Assembly (NCBI RefSeq): GCF_014645515.1
Contig: NZ_BMLW01000008.1
Span: forward strand, 1 to 64,000
Source of the DNA: Oceanobacillus neutriphilus
GTDB lineage: Bacteria > Bacillota > Bacilli > Bacillales > Amphibacillaceae
Reading direction: 5' to 3'
DNA: 64,000 nucleotides
The position numbers and the translations under genes were made by a program. Positions 9,277-18,043 of this stretch are shown here, piece by piece. Within the stretch, counting starts at the first letter, position 1, and each line of letters begins with the position of its first letter. Under the pieces are notes generated by a model, which was not told where the DNA came from, did no database searches, and saw only the letters and a program-made list of their open reading frames with translations.

Positions 9277-11423
9277 ATAAGGGACACTTATTAAATGACC
9301 GTTATAAAATCGAAAGAAAAATCGGCGGCGGAGGCATGGCAAATGTCTTCCTTGCCAGAGATACTATTCTTGACCGTGATGTAGCAGTTAAAGCATTGCG
9401 GACGGACTATATTCATGATCAGGAGTTTATTGCCCGTTTTGACCGGGAGGCACAATCTGCAAGCTCTCTTTCCCACCCGAATATTGTAAATATCTATGAC
9501 GTGGGTGAGGAAGATCAAACGCTGTATATGGTCATGGAATATGTTGAAGGAATGACTTTAAAGGAATATATCCAACAATTTGGACCAGTGGAGGTTCCGC
9601 TTGCGCTGGATATTATGAAGCAGATTTCTTCTGCAATCGCACAGGCACATGAGAATGGTATTATTCATCGTGATATTAAACCCCAAAATATATTAATTGA
9701 CCGTTTTGGTCAGGCGAAGGTAACTGACTTCGGGATTGCTATGGCTCTTAGTGCTACGGCATTAACACAAACAAATTCTATTTTGGGTTCTGTTCATTAT
9801 TTGTCGCCAGAGCAGGCGCGGGGCGGGATGGCAACAAAAAAATCCGATGTCTATTCATTAGGAATTGTCCTTTTTGAATTGTTAACAGGGAAGCTTCCTT
9901 TTTCCGGACAGTCCCCTGTATCCATTGCTTTAAAGCATTTACAAAGTGATACACCGTCTGTCAAAGAGATTAATCCGGATATTCCGCAGAGCGTAGAGAA
10001 TATTGTATTACAGGCAACAGCAAAAAATCCTTTTTATCGTTATGCGGATGTCTATCAGTTTGAGGCGGCCCTGGAGACAGCACTTTCTCCTGAAAAATTA
10101 AATGAAGAGCCGTTTAAAATTCCGGATGAAGCTGGTGATGAGACAAAAGCAATCCCGATTATTACGGATGATGACTTGACCTCAGAGGATGAGGCGGGCC
10201 AGACTATTGTCCATCAGGCAGCAGATACGGAACCGACAAAAAGCTATCCTGATGAAGGCAATGGAAAGAAAAACAATAAGAAAAAGAAGAATAAAAAGCC
10301 ATCCAGTAAAAAGAAAAAAATAATCTGGATTTCAATTCTATTATTGTTGCTTATTGGTATTGGCACTGCTGCTGTTGTGTATGCTATGCAGCCAAAAGAT
10401 GTTACGATAGATGATTTTATCAATAAGCCGGCTGATGAAGCAAAAGAGGCGCTGGAAAACAAGAAACTGACCGTGGAAACAGAAGAGGTCAATTCGGATG
10501 AGGTTGAATCTGGATATGTTGAAAGAACAGACCCTGTTGCAGGAAGAACGGTCAAAGAAGGATCGACGATAACCCTGTTTGTCAGCCAGGGGCCTGAACA
10601 AGTGGAATTTGATGATTACGTCGGAGAAGATTTTGAAGAAGTGAAAGAAGAGTTGGATCAAAAAGGATTTAATGTGGATGAAATTACGCCGTTTGAACGA
10701 TACTCTGATCAGCCGGTCGGTGAGATTATTTCCCAAGTCCAGCCCGATCCGGGAGCATCTGTAGTGCCGGCAGATACAAAAGTAATTTTTGAAGTCAGTG
10801 CCGGACCGGAAATGGTGAGCCTGAATAATTTGACAGGAATGAATGAAGAGGAAGTAAAGGGTTATTTAGATCGTAATGAATTAAGCATAAATCAGCATGA
10901 GGAGCATTCCGATAGTGTCGAGAAAGGGCTGGTCAGCAGCCAATCTCCTGAATCTGGAACGGAGGTAGAAAAAGGATCAACAGTAGATGTTTATTTCTCT
11001 CTTGGACCGGAAGAGGAACCGCCGCGGTCTCACTCTGTTACTTACACGGTTATGTACACGCTGGATGAAGAAAACTCTGAATCCGGAGAAGAATCATCTG
11101 ATGATGAAAATAGTGAAGAAGATCAAAATGATGAGACGAATGAAGAAAATACCGATGAAGAAAACGGAGATAATGAAAATACAGACGAAGGAAATGAAGA
11201 AGAGACTGAAAACCAGGATTCTGGAGAACAAATAGTCCGAATTTATATCGGTGATGCCAATAACGACATCTCAGATGTATATGAAGAACAGACCATCACA
11301 GGAGATACGGAGGTACGTTTTACACTGACCATTGCACAGGGAACTGATGCAGAGTATCGAATTACCAGAGATGATGAGGTGGTAGCTGAAAGGACTGTAT
11401 CCTATGAGGGAGAGGAAGAGTAG
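9273..11423 (+). CDS. prkC: PASTA-domain Ser/Thr protein kinase PrkC
   Basis: 716 residues, longer than B. subtilis PrkC (about 648). It is a membrane kinase that senses muropeptides and acts in germination, cell-wall control and stationary phase. Cytoplasmic kinase domain (about 1-270) with glycine loop GGGGMANV, Lys40, HRDIKPQN (Asp134) and DFG (152-154); then a Lys-rich stretch at about 328-349, one membrane segment at about 350-371, and three PASTA repeats at about 375-441, 442-511 and 512-578. An Asp/Glu/Asn-rich linker at about 599-651 precedes a C-terminal beta-rich domain. The linker accounts for most of the extra length. It overlaps prpC and abuts rsgA without a gap. Confidence 0.95.
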   Translation: MNKGHLLNDRYKIERKIGGGGMANVFLARDTILDRDVAVKALRTDYIHDQEFIARFDREAQSASSLSHPNIVNIYDVGEEDQTLYMVMEYVEGMTLKEYIQQFGPVEVPLALDIMKQISSAIAQAHENGIIHRDIKPQNILIDRFGQAKVTDFGIAMALSATALTQTNSILGSVHYLSPEQARGGMATKKSDVYSLGIVLFELLTGKLPFSGQSPVSIALKHLQSDTPSVKEINPDIPQSVENIVLQATAKNPFYRYADVYQFEAALETALSPEKLNEEPFKIPDEAGDETKAIPIITDDDLTSEDEAGQTIVHQAADTEPTKSYPDEGNGKKNNKKKKNKKPSSKKKKIIWISILLLLLIGIGTAAVVYAMQPKDVTIDDFINKPADEAKEALENKKLTVETEEVNSDEVESGYVERTDPVAGRTVKEGSTITLFVSQGPEQVEFDDYVGEDFEEVKEELDQKGFNVDEITPFERYSDQPVGEIISQVQPDPGASVVPADTKVIFEVSAGPEMVSLNNLTGMNEEEVKGYLDRNELSINQHEEHSDSVEKGLVSSQSPESGTEVEKGSTVDVYFSLGPEEEPPRSHSVTYTVMYTLDEENSESGEESSDDENSEEDQNDETNEENTDEENGDNENTDEGNEEETENQDSGEQIVRIYIGDANNDISDVYEEQTITGDTEVRFTLTIAQGTDAEYRITRDDEVVAERTVSYEGEEE

Positions 11424-12305
11424 ATGGCAGTAGGCAGAATTATTAAAGCATTAAGCGGCTTCTACTACGTACAGTCAAATGAAGGAATTTATGCCTGCAA
11501 GGGGAGAGGTCTTTTTAGAAATAAAAAAATCTCCCCGTTAGTCGGTGATTATGTAGAATTTGAAATCCGTAACGAAGATGAAGGGTATATTATGAAAATA
11601 AAGGATAGGTCGAATGAACTTATTCGGCCTCCTATTGCTAATATTGACCAGGTATGTATTGTCAATGCAGCTACTTCACCGGATTTTAATCCGTTATTAC
11701 TTGACCGGTTTCTTGTCCTTGTGGAGTCCAAGCATATTCAGCCTTTAATTTTTATTACAAAAATGGATTTAGCGACACCTCAGGAAGCAGCCAGAATTCA
11801 GGAATACCAAGCAGCTTATCAGCAAATTGGCTATGAGGTGAAACTATTATCTTCAAAAGAGCCTGAGTGGATTTCTGAAGTAATACCTTATTTCAAAGAT
11901 AAAATTTCCGTATTTGCCGGGCAGTCTGGAGTAGGTAAATCAACCCTGTTAAATACGCTCGATCCTAATTTGTTTATAGAAACAGCGGAGATTTCTAAAA
12001 GTCTCGGGAGGGGTAAGCATACAACAAGACATGTTGAGCTTCTGGCAATCGGAGAAGGTCTGGTAGCTGATACACCGGGATTTAGCGCATTAGAGTTTTC
12101 TGATTTAGGGGCCGAGGATTTAGGTGTTTGTTTTCCGGAAATAAGGCTTCATATGTCAGACTGCAAGTTCAGAGGCTGTCTGCATGATAAAGAACCTAAA
12201 TGTGCTGTTAAGGCAGCTGTTGATGATGGCACAATAGCTGAATTCCGATATAATCATTATTTACGATTTTTGGAAGAAATTAAAACAAGAAAGCCGAGGT
12301 ATTAA
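11424..12305 (+). CDS. rsgA: Ribosome small subunit GTPase RsgA
   Basis: 293 residues. RsgA is a circularly permuted GTPase that acts late in 30S subunit maturation. An N-terminal OB fold (about 1-65) is followed by the permuted G domain: the ITKMDLA element (G4) comes first, then the P-loop GQSGVGKS at 166-173, then DTPGFS (G3). A zinc-binding C-terminal domain has Cys and His residues in the CKFRGC and following segment near 250-265. Its ATG comes directly after the prkC stop. It is also a known substrate of PrkC in B. subtilis, which fits the operon. Confidence 0.95.
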   Translation: MAVGRIIKALSGFYYVQSNEGIYACKGRGLFRNKKISPLVGDYVEFEIRNEDEGYIMKIKDRSNELIRPPIANIDQVCIVNAATSPDFNPLLLDRFLVLVESKHIQPLIFITKMDLATPQEAARIQEYQAAYQQIGYEVKLLSSKEPEWISEVIPYFKDKISVFAGQSGVGKSTLLNTLDPNLFIETAEISKSLGRGKHTTRHVELLAIGEGLVADTPGFSALEFSDLGAEDLGVCFPEIRLHMSDCKFRGCLHDKEPKCAVKAAVDDGTIAEFRYNHYLRFLEEIKTRKPRY

Positions 12306-12961
12306 TGATGACAAAAATAGCACCTTCTATTTTATCAGCGGATTTTGCAAAGCTTGGAGAAGAGATTAAAGAGGTGGAGCAGGCCGGAGCTGATTACATC
12401 CATGTTGATGTGATGGATGGACATTTCGTTCCTAATATTACAATCGGTCCTTTAATAGCAGATGCCATTAAGCCAATTACCGATTTGCCGTTGGATGTTC
12501 ATTTAATGATAGAAAACCCGGATGCGTATATACCGCAATTTGCGAAAAGCGCGTCCATTATCACCGTTCATCAGGAGGCATGTGTGCATCTGCACCGTAC
12601 ATTGCAATTGATTCGTTCTTATGGCGTAAAACCGGGAGTAGTAATTAATCCGGGGACGCCGGCAGAAATGATTAAACCTGTTTTAACAGAAGTGGATCTC
12701 GTATTATTAATGACAGTAAATCCAGGCTTTGGAGGGCAATCCTTTATTAAAGAGGTAGTTCCTAAAATTGCTCAAATTGCAGCATGGCGTGAAGAAATTG
12801 GCTTAAATTTTGAAATAGAAATTGATGGAGGAGTTAATGAGATAACAGCTCCAATCTGTACTGAAAATGGTGCAGATGTATTAGTCGCCGGAAGTGCTGT
12901 TTTTAACCAGAGTAATCGGAAAGAAGCTATTGACCTGATTCGTAAGAGTGCGGAGAAATAA
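12305..12961 (+). CDS. rpe: Ribulose-5-phosphate 3-epimerase
   Basis: 218 residues. It interconverts ribulose-5-phosphate and xylulose-5-phosphate in the pentose phosphate pathway. The TIM-barrel motifs SILSADF, HVDVMDGHFVPN (metal-binding His and Asp), LDVHLMI, MTVNPGFGGQ and EIDGGV are all in place. The start codon shares one base with the rsgA stop; a second ATG follows directly and may be the true start. The stop overlaps the thiN start by one base. Confidence 0.95.
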   Translation: MMTKIAPSILSADFAKLGEEIKEVEQAGADYIHVDVMDGHFVPNITIGPLIADAIKPITDLPLDVHLMIENPDAYIPQFAKSASIITVHQEACVHLHRTLQLIRSYGVKPGVVINPGTPAEMIKPVLTEVDLVLLMTVNPGFGGQSFIKEVVPKIAQIAAWREEIGLNFEIEIDGGVNEITAPICTENGADVLVAGSAVFNQSNRKEAIDLIRKSAEK

Positions 12962-13608
12962 TGAAACGTGTTGGTATTGTGGGTAATGGTCCTAAAGGGC
13001 AATTACCCACTCTTTTAGACTATCAGGAGAAGATGGATTTTTGGATTGGTGCTGACCGGGGGGCACTTTATTTAGCAGAACAAGGAATAACGATTGATGT
13101 TGCACTGGGAGATTTTGATTCTGTCTCTGAAAATGAGTACACTATAATCGAAAAGCATGCTAAGGTATTTGATAAACATCCAGTGATGAAGAATCAGACA
13201 GATTTAGAGATTGCCATTGATATGGGAATAGAGAAAGAAGCAAGTGAATTTTATTTTTTTGGTGTAACCGGAGGCAGGATGGATCATGCATTAATGAATA
13301 TTCAATTGCTATATCCATTATTACAGCAGGGAAAGCGCGCTGTTATTATCGATAAAGGGAATTATATGGAAATGTTTGAACCAGGTACTTATGCCGTTGA
13401 GCCGGAGGGATATTTCTATATATCTTTTTTATCATTTACTTCAGAGGTTACCGGATTAACATTGACAGGTTTTTTATATCCGTTAGAGAATCAAACAATA
13501 CATTGGGGATCTTCTTTATGTATATCTAATGAGCTTAGTCAAAAAAAAGGTACTTTTTCTTTCTGTAAAGGCATACTAATACTAGTAAAGAGTTTTGATG
13601 CAGTTTAA
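12961..13608 (+). CDS. thiN: Thiamine pyrophosphokinase
   Basis: 215 residues. It transfers pyrophosphate from ATP to thiamine, giving the cofactor thiamine diphosphate. Signature segments: a GADRGA near residue 30, LGDFDS near 50 and the KNQTDLEIA motif near 77, followed by the FGVTGGRMDH stretch; the C-terminal half is the thiamine-binding beta domain. It is the last long gene of the prpC-prkC-rsgA-rpe-thiN run and is followed after 42 bases by spoVM. Confidence 0.93.
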   Translation: MKRVGIVGNGPKGQLPTLLDYQEKMDFWIGADRGALYLAEQGITIDVALGDFDSVSENEYTIIEKHAKVFDKHPVMKNQTDLEIAIDMGIEKEASEFYFFGVTGGRMDHALMNIQLLYPLLQQGKRAVIIDKGNYMEMFEPGTYAVEPEGYFYISFLSFTSEVTGLTLTGFLYPLENQTIHWGSSLCISNELSQKKGTFSFCKGILILVKSFDAV

Positions 13609-13650
13609 CTAGAAGCAAACAGGATGGTTAAACAGGGAGGGCCTTTATAA

Positions 13651-13734
13651 ATGAAATTCTATACGATTAAGCTTCCTAGGTTTGTAGGCGGGTTTGTAAA
13701 AGTCATCATTGGTGTATTCAAAAAAGAAAAGTAA
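13651..13734 (+). CDS. spoVM: SpoVM, amphipathic spore-coat anchoring peptide
   Basis: A 27-residue peptide, easily missed because of its size. It begins MKFYTIKLPRF and continues with a VGGFVKVIIGVFKK amphipathic helix. B. subtilis SpoVM (26 residues) begins MKFYTIKLPKF; the Pro at position 9, needed for recognition of the convex forespore membrane, is conserved. CAGGGAGGG lies about 8 bases before the ATG. The place between thiN and rpmB is the same as in B. subtilis. In that species it anchors SpoIVA and so the spore coat to the forespore surface; its presence indicates an endospore former. It is expected to be under a sporulation sigma factor, but no clear sigma-E promoter could be assigned. 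Confidence 0.93.
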   Translation: MKFYTIKLPRFVGGFVKVIIGVFKKEK

Positions 13735-13740
13735 TAGTAA

Positions 13741-13777
13741 ACGAGCTTTTGTCATTGATGGCAAAAGCTCGTTTTTT
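13741..13777 (+). terminator. Intrinsic terminator after spoVM
   Basis: Perfect 11-bp stem ACGAGCTTTTG (13741-13751) with its complement at 13762-13772, followed by six T. Confidence 0.9.
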
Positions 13778-13812
13778 AGGATATATAAATTGAAACAAAC
13801 ATTTCGATAAAG

Positions 13813-13845
13813 CAAAAAAACACCATGTATTTATGGTGTTTTTAG
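13813..13845 (-). terminator. Terminator of rpmB (works in both directions)
   Basis: AAACACCAT and ATGGTGTTT arms around a short loop at 13827-13832, flanked by A-runs on one side and T-runs on the other, so it can end transcripts from either strand. It lies just past the rpmB stop. Confidence 0.75.
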
Positions 13846-13869
13846 GGCATATGCACATATTTTCGTATA

Positions 13870-14058
13870 TTATACACGTTCTACTTTGCCTGATTTTAAT
13901 GCACGAGCAGATACATATACTTTCTTCGGTTTTCCATCTACCATGATACGTACTTTTTGTACATTTGCTTTCCAATTACGCTTGTTGGAATTCATAGCGT
14001 GAGAACGTTGGTTACCACTACGTGTTTGGCGTCCAGTTACAACACATTTTCTAGCCAT
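13870..14058 (-). CDS. rpmB: Ribosomal protein bL28
   Basis: 62 residues. It is a 50S subunit protein. The sequence begins [10 protein letters not shown] and contains [10 protein letters not shown] and [11 protein letters not shown], the standard bL28 pattern. It has a single N-terminal Cys (Cys5) and none of the further Cys of a zinc-binding C+ form. It is transcribed alone on the - strand between spoVM and yloU, exactly as in B. subtilis, with AAGGAGGGA about 6 bases before the ATG. Confidence 0.96.
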   Translation of the reverse strand: MARKCVVTGRQTRSGNQRSHAMNSNKRNWKANVQKVRIMVDGKPKKVYVSARALKSGKVERV

Positions 14059-14085
14059 GTTATTCCCTCCTTACATTCCAAAATC

Positions 14086-14091
14086 AGTATA
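14086..14091 (-). promoter_or_regulatory. Probable extended -10 promoter of rpmB
   Basis: On the - strand TATACT is preceded by TG one base upstream (TGGTATACT), an extended -10 arrangement, 28 bases before the rpmB start. No strong -35 is visible at 17 bases. Confidence 0.45.
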
Positions 14092-14228
14092 CCACTAACT
14101 TAATTTATCATAACTCACCCGATATTGCAATTGAATCTTTTCATTATCGCGAGAGAAGCTAAAACAAATAGATTTCAAATCATTATATTTTACTCTTTTG
14201 AAATGCTGTTTTGTTAAATAAGTAACTC

Positions 14229-14553
14229 AACTTTCGTACCTTAAAAAATAACTTGCTTATTATAGAGACAAGTGTTGATTGTTCCTTCCATCTCCCTCTT
14301 GACAAAGCATAAACTCTATCTAGAGAAGGTAACATGTAAGGCCACCGCTGCGGCGGACCGTTTTGCTTTCCTAGGGGCACGCTCTTCAGCTAACTTTTGC
14401 CAAGAAGATCACTTGGCAAAAGTGGATCTTCAGATGGTGCTAATCCCTCAGGAGTCAAAACGGTCCGCCTCCGCTAGAAGGGGATTCTATACTTTTTAAT
14501 ACAACGGAGCCAATAGAAATTAGATAGTAAAGAACATATTTTTCGTGGTGCAT
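14229..14553 (-). repeat. Repeat R1, copy b (inverted relative to copy a)
   Basis: The core at 14345-14477 is the reverse complement of 418-550 with one base deleted. Similarity to copy a continues on both sides at a lower level (for example the CACGAAAAAT segment near 14540-14549, and the AAGTTATTTTTTAA stretch near 14235-14252 read on the - strand). Outer arms at 14352-14365 and 14456-14469. Confidence 0.85.
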
Positions 14554-15245
14554 ATAAAAATCTCCCGTTACGATTACTTTCTGTTCATAAAAAGTATCAT
14601 TCCTTTCGCTGTGCTCAAGGCACAAATCTTAATGAAAGTAACTCTCTCCCCTCATGTTAAATGCTATACTATAGATGGATAGGCAGATACACTACAGAGC
14701 ACGGTGGGGTGAGTGGTGTCAGTGATATACTGCCCGAATAAAAAGATGTGTCGTTTGCTTTTTCAAGCACAAATAAGTGTGCCATCGAGCACGTAAACTA
14801 ATCCTTGTATAAACAATTCCTGTTTATCATGCGGCAAACAGTCAATGTCTGCCTTATCCACTATAAACTTTCGAGGGGATGTGTTATACGCCAAACAATT
14901 ATCTTGCTATGCATCTTAGATTGCAGAATATATAGTTATACAATACTCAAATCTTTTGGAAACCAGATAGATTTTAAAAGCTTAACACCAAAATTACATT
15001 TTTTTACAATTTATATTTTGTGTTAAGTTTATTTGTCGTGTGCATTTTTTCTGATGATGCATTTTTACGTTCTTTCAAACTAGCTATTCCCGATATTTAT
15101 TATTCATGCTGTGTGCTGTGTCATCGTTTCAATTGCCAAACTAACCATTTGAAACACTAAAATGATCTTTTCATCAAGCAAAAAGCAATGATTTCATTCA
15201 ACTCCATCAGGATATGATTTCTTTCATTCGCTGTAGAAGCCTAAC
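14554..15245. other. Non-coding stretch between repeats R1b and R2
   Basis: About 690 AT-rich bases with no supportable gene. A local patch at 14683-14732 is richer in G and contains GGCAG and CTGCC arms, but the pairing is poor and no RNA family is recognised. Confidence 0.5.
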
Positions 15246-15381
15246 TGAGCGCAGACCAACCACGTAGACTCCTATGGGAACAGGGCGAGCTGAAGATCCA
15301 CTTGAAAAGCGGTCTTCTTTTCAAGTTAGCTGAAGCCGTCCCCATGGAAAGCGGAGTGGTTGGTCGGAGCGGAGCTATACA
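15246..15381 (+). repeat. Repeat R2, relative of R1
   Basis: Same architecture as R1 with different stems: outer arms GACCAACCAC (15254-15263) and GTGGTTGGTC (15356-15365), inner perfect 10-bp stem ACTTGAAAAG (15300-15309) and CTTTTCAAGT (15317-15326). Shared islands with R1: GACTCCT..GGG, AGCTGAAGATCCACTT, TTAGCTGAAG and GGAAAGC. The 377 bases from here to yloU hold no other recognisable feature. Confidence 0.8.
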
Positions 15382-15758
15382 CAATCTGCATTTCAATAAA
15401 AAGGTGACAAAATGCAAGCAGGATAATGGAGAACATGCTTATCCTTGTAAGGTAAGGTATAGATGTCTATTCTTAGGTGCGAAAGTTGAGTAAGCAACAA
15501 AGAAAAATTGCTTGACAGATGAATGAAAATAATCCATTGTAATAGTGGAGTTTTTCTTCATTAAGAAAAACTTATAGCAGGATAGTGGAGGCGCAGGTTT
15601 TTCGTTTCCCGCAGGCTTACTTTTAAAATAACAGAGCGTATAGTATAATCTTAAGCATAAATAGTTGAGAAATTGAAAATATCAAGACGTAAAGTCTTAA
15701 AAGATGATACTGTATATTATTTGATGAATCATAATTCGTAATAAAAGGAGCTGTAGTT

Positions 15759-16121
15759 ATGTCAATAGAGTTACATACAAACGATGGACTCGTTACGATA
15801 ACAACAGATGTTATTGCAACAATAGCTGGTGGAACAGCTGTTGAATGCTATGGCATTGTAGGAATGGCTTCCAAAAGCCAAATTAAAGATAATATTGCAG
15901 AGATATTGCGTAAAGAAAATTATTCCAAAGGAATTGTTGTTCGTCAAGAAGACGGAAAGCTACATATTGATCTGTACATTATTGTAAGTTACGGGACAAA
16001 AATTTCTGAAGTGGCGCATAATGTCCAATCGCAGGTGAAATATACGCTTAGTCAATCTCTTGGCTTAGAAATTGATTCGGTAAATATATTTATTCAAGGT
16101 GTTCGGGTAGAAAAAGAATAG
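15759..16121 (+). CDS. yloU: Asp23/YloU-family envelope stress protein
   Basis: 120 residues of the Asp23 family. In Staphylococcus Asp23 is an abundant membrane-associated protein; the exact role of YloU is not known. Family hallmarks seen are TDVIATIAGGTAVECYGIVGMAS near residues 18-40 (given in parts: IAGGTA, CYGIVGMA) and the HIDLYIIVSYG strand near 68-78. AAAGGAG lies 9 bases before the ATG. It precedes fakA by 19 bases, the pairing seen across Firmicutes; a link to fatty-acid kinase is inferred from this neighbourhood only. Confidence 0.9.
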   Translation: MSIELHTNDGLVTITTDVIATIAGGTAVECYGIVGMASKSQIKDNIAEILRKENYSKGIVVRQEDGKLHIDLYIIVSYGTKISEVAHNVQSQVKYTLSQSLGLEIDSVNIFIQGVRVEKE

Positions 16122-16140
16122 GGCAGAAGGAGGAGAAAAT

Positions 16141-17799
16141 GTGGTAGTCGAGAAAATTGATGCGGCGTTATTATCGCAGATGGTGCTGACGGGAGCATAT
16201 CATCTTTCAAATAATGCACAAAAAATTGACGCTTTAAATGTATTCCCTGTTCCTGACGGGGATACTGGAACAAATATGAATTTAACAATTACTTCTGGAG
16301 CAAATGAAGTAAAAAAACTGGATACGGATAAAGTTTATGAAGTTACGAGTGCATTTGCAAAAGGATTATTGATGGGAGCCAGAGGAAATTCCGGTGTTAT
16401 TTTATCACAGATTTTCCGCGGCTTTGCAAAAGCGTGTGAAGGTAAAGAAGAACTCTATGTCACAGATCTTGCCGCGGCTTTTGAAGGCGCTGTTAATACA
16501 GCTTATAAAGCAGTTATGAAGCCTGTGGAAGGTACGATTCTTACCGTAGCGAAAGATGCAGGAAACAAAGCGGTTGAAATTGTGGATCGTGATTTAGATA
16601 TCATTGAGTTTATGGAAGAAATATTAACAGAAGCAAAAGCATCATTAAAGCGTACACCGGACCTATTGCCGATTCTGAAAGAAGTAGGAGTAGTTGATTC
16701 CGGTGGACAAGGCTTAGTGACCATCTATGAAGGATTTTTGGCTGCTTTAAAAGGTGAAGAGCTGCCGGAAGAATCTGATGCTGATAATAAAATGGAAGAA
16801 ATGGTTAACGTAGAGCACCATAAAGTAACACAAGACTTTATGAATACAGAGGACATTGTATATGGATACTGTACTGAGTTTATGGTGAAGTTAGAAGAGG
16901 AGAAATTAAAACAGCACCCATTTGATGAAACGGCTTTTCGTAATGAATTAAGCGAGTGGGGAGACTCTCTGCTGGTTGTTTCTGATGATGATATTGTAAA
17001 AGTCCATGTACATGCAGAATCACCGGGGACATGCTTAAATCTGGCCCAGCAGTACGGCAGTCTGATTAATTTGAAAATCGAAAATATGCGTGAACAGCAT
17101 ACAGCTATCGTTGGAGATAAAAATGAGAAGCCAAAAGAAAAATCTGCTTACGGTATTGTTACTGTAGCTATGGGAAATGGTCTGAAGGAGCTATTTGAGA
17201 ATCTCGGAGTTGCAGTGGTCATTGAAGGCGGACAAACAATGAATCCGAGTACCAAGGATATCACTGACGCGATAGAAAAAGCAAATGCAGAAAAAATCAT
17301 TATCCTTCCCAACAATAAAAATATCCAAATGGCAGCTGAGCAGGCAGCCGAACTGGCTGGTGACCATGTCAAAGTGGTACCGACAAAAACGATTCCTCAA
17401 GGTATTAGCGCCATGCTTGTTTTCCATCCGGAAGCCTCTTTAGAGGAGAATAAATCTGCAATGGAAGAAGCAGGGAAACAAGTACGAAGCGGACAGGTCA
17501 CCTATGCAGTAAGAGATACTCAAATTGACGGTATTGATATTGCTAAAGGACATTTTATGGGAATAGATGAGGGCAGGATTGTAACAACACATAAGGATAA
17601 ACAGCAAGCAGCCCGGGACCTTATTGACAAAATGATTTCTGATGACAGCGAGATAGTAACCATTCTTTCGGGAGAAGATGTGTCAGAAGAAGAGGTCGAG
17701 GCGTTAGAATCCTATGTGGAAGAGAAATACGATGAACTGGAAGTAGAAGTTCATCAGGGCGAACAGCCTATCTATTCTTATATATTTTCTGTAGAATAA
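16141..17799 (+). CDS. fakA: Fatty acid kinase FakA (DAK2/DegV-associated)
   Basis: 552 residues. FakA phosphorylates exogenous fatty acids held by a FakB (DegV-type) carrier, feeding acyl phosphates into phospholipid synthesis through PlsX/PlsY. The N-terminal DhaL-like nucleotide domain (about 1-205) shows NVFPVPDGDTGTNM near 31-44 with the metal-binding Asp residues and GARGNSGVILSQ near 80-91; a middle domain and a C-terminal FakB-interacting domain follow. The start is GTG at 16141 with AAGGAGGAG just upstream. plsX, which takes the product, lies about 5 kb downstream, though in a separate transcription unit. Confidence 0.92.
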   Translation: MVVEKIDAALLSQMVLTGAYHLSNNAQKIDALNVFPVPDGDTGTNMNLTITSGANEVKKLDTDKVYEVTSAFAKGLLMGARGNSGVILSQIFRGFAKACEGKEELYVTDLAAAFEGAVNTAYKAVMKPVEGTILTVAKDAGNKAVEIVDRDLDIIEFMEEILTEAKASLKRTPDLLPILKEVGVVDSGGQGLVTIYEGFLAALKGEELPEESDADNKMEEMVNVEHHKVTQDFMNTEDIVYGYCTEFMVKLEEEKLKQHPFDETAFRNELSEWGDSLLVVSDDDIVKVHVHAESPGTCLNLAQQYGSLINLKIENMREQHTAIVGDKNEKPKEKSAYGIVTVAMGNGLKELFENLGVAVVIEGGQTMNPSTKDITDAIEKANAEKIIILPNNKNIQMAAEQAAELAGDHVKVVPTKTIPQGISAMLVFHPEASLEENKSAMEEAGKQVRSGQVTYAVRDTQIDGIDIAKGHFMGIDEGRIVTTHKDKQQAARDLIDKMISDDSEIVTILSGEDVSEEEVEALESYVEEKYDELEVEVHQGEQPIYSYIFSVE

Positions 17800-17871
17800 G
17801 GATAAAACTTCAGTGTTCAAAGGTGGGAGAAATGGTCCCGGCCAGAAAAATATTTTATAATCTTTTTAACT

Positions 17872-17923
17872 GATACAAAGCCCCGTCTGATTATACTTAT
17901 CAGGCGGGGCTTTGTTCTGTATC
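17872..17923 (+). terminator. Terminator after fakA
   Basis: A long hairpin: GATACAAAGCCCCG-T-CTGAT against ATCAG-G-CGGGGCTTTGT and GTATC, with only one mismatch in the upper stem. The T-tract is weak, so it might also act as an mRNA-stabilising end. Confidence 0.75.
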
Positions 17924-17993
17924 AATCTTTTAAAGGGATTCGAACGCATGATTGCCTTTTTTTGGATTAAGTTGTGAATCAATCCCGGATTTT

Positions 17994-18002
17994 TGTTATA
18001 AT
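17994..18002 (+). promoter_or_regulatory. Extended -10 promoter of sdaAB-sdaAA
   Basis: TGTTATAAT: a perfect -10 with the TG dinucleotide one base upstream, 41 bases before the sdaAB ATG. TTGTGA at 17972-17977 is a possible -35 but at a long spacing of 19. Confidence 0.55.
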
Positions 18003-18043
18003 AATAGTAGTAGTCTTAAATAATTATAGGACGGTGTTATTCT

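Noticed and set aside
10987..11235. Met/Lys-rich frame inside prkC
   Set aside because: It is the +1 shadow of the acidic GAA/GAT-rich linker of prkC.
13741..13777. Inverted repeat as an attachment site
   Set aside because: It has the stem and T-tract of an ordinary terminator and no integrase or foreign genes are near.
14683..14732. Possible small structured RNA with GGCAG/CTGCC arms
   Set aside because: Only five base pairs close a long loop, and no promoter or terminator could be matched to it.
14272..15493. Three short open frames (14272-14499, 14805-15026, 15302-15493) before yloU
   Set aside because: Two run through repeats R1b and R2, the third is AT-rich with no ribosome binding site; none resembles a protein.
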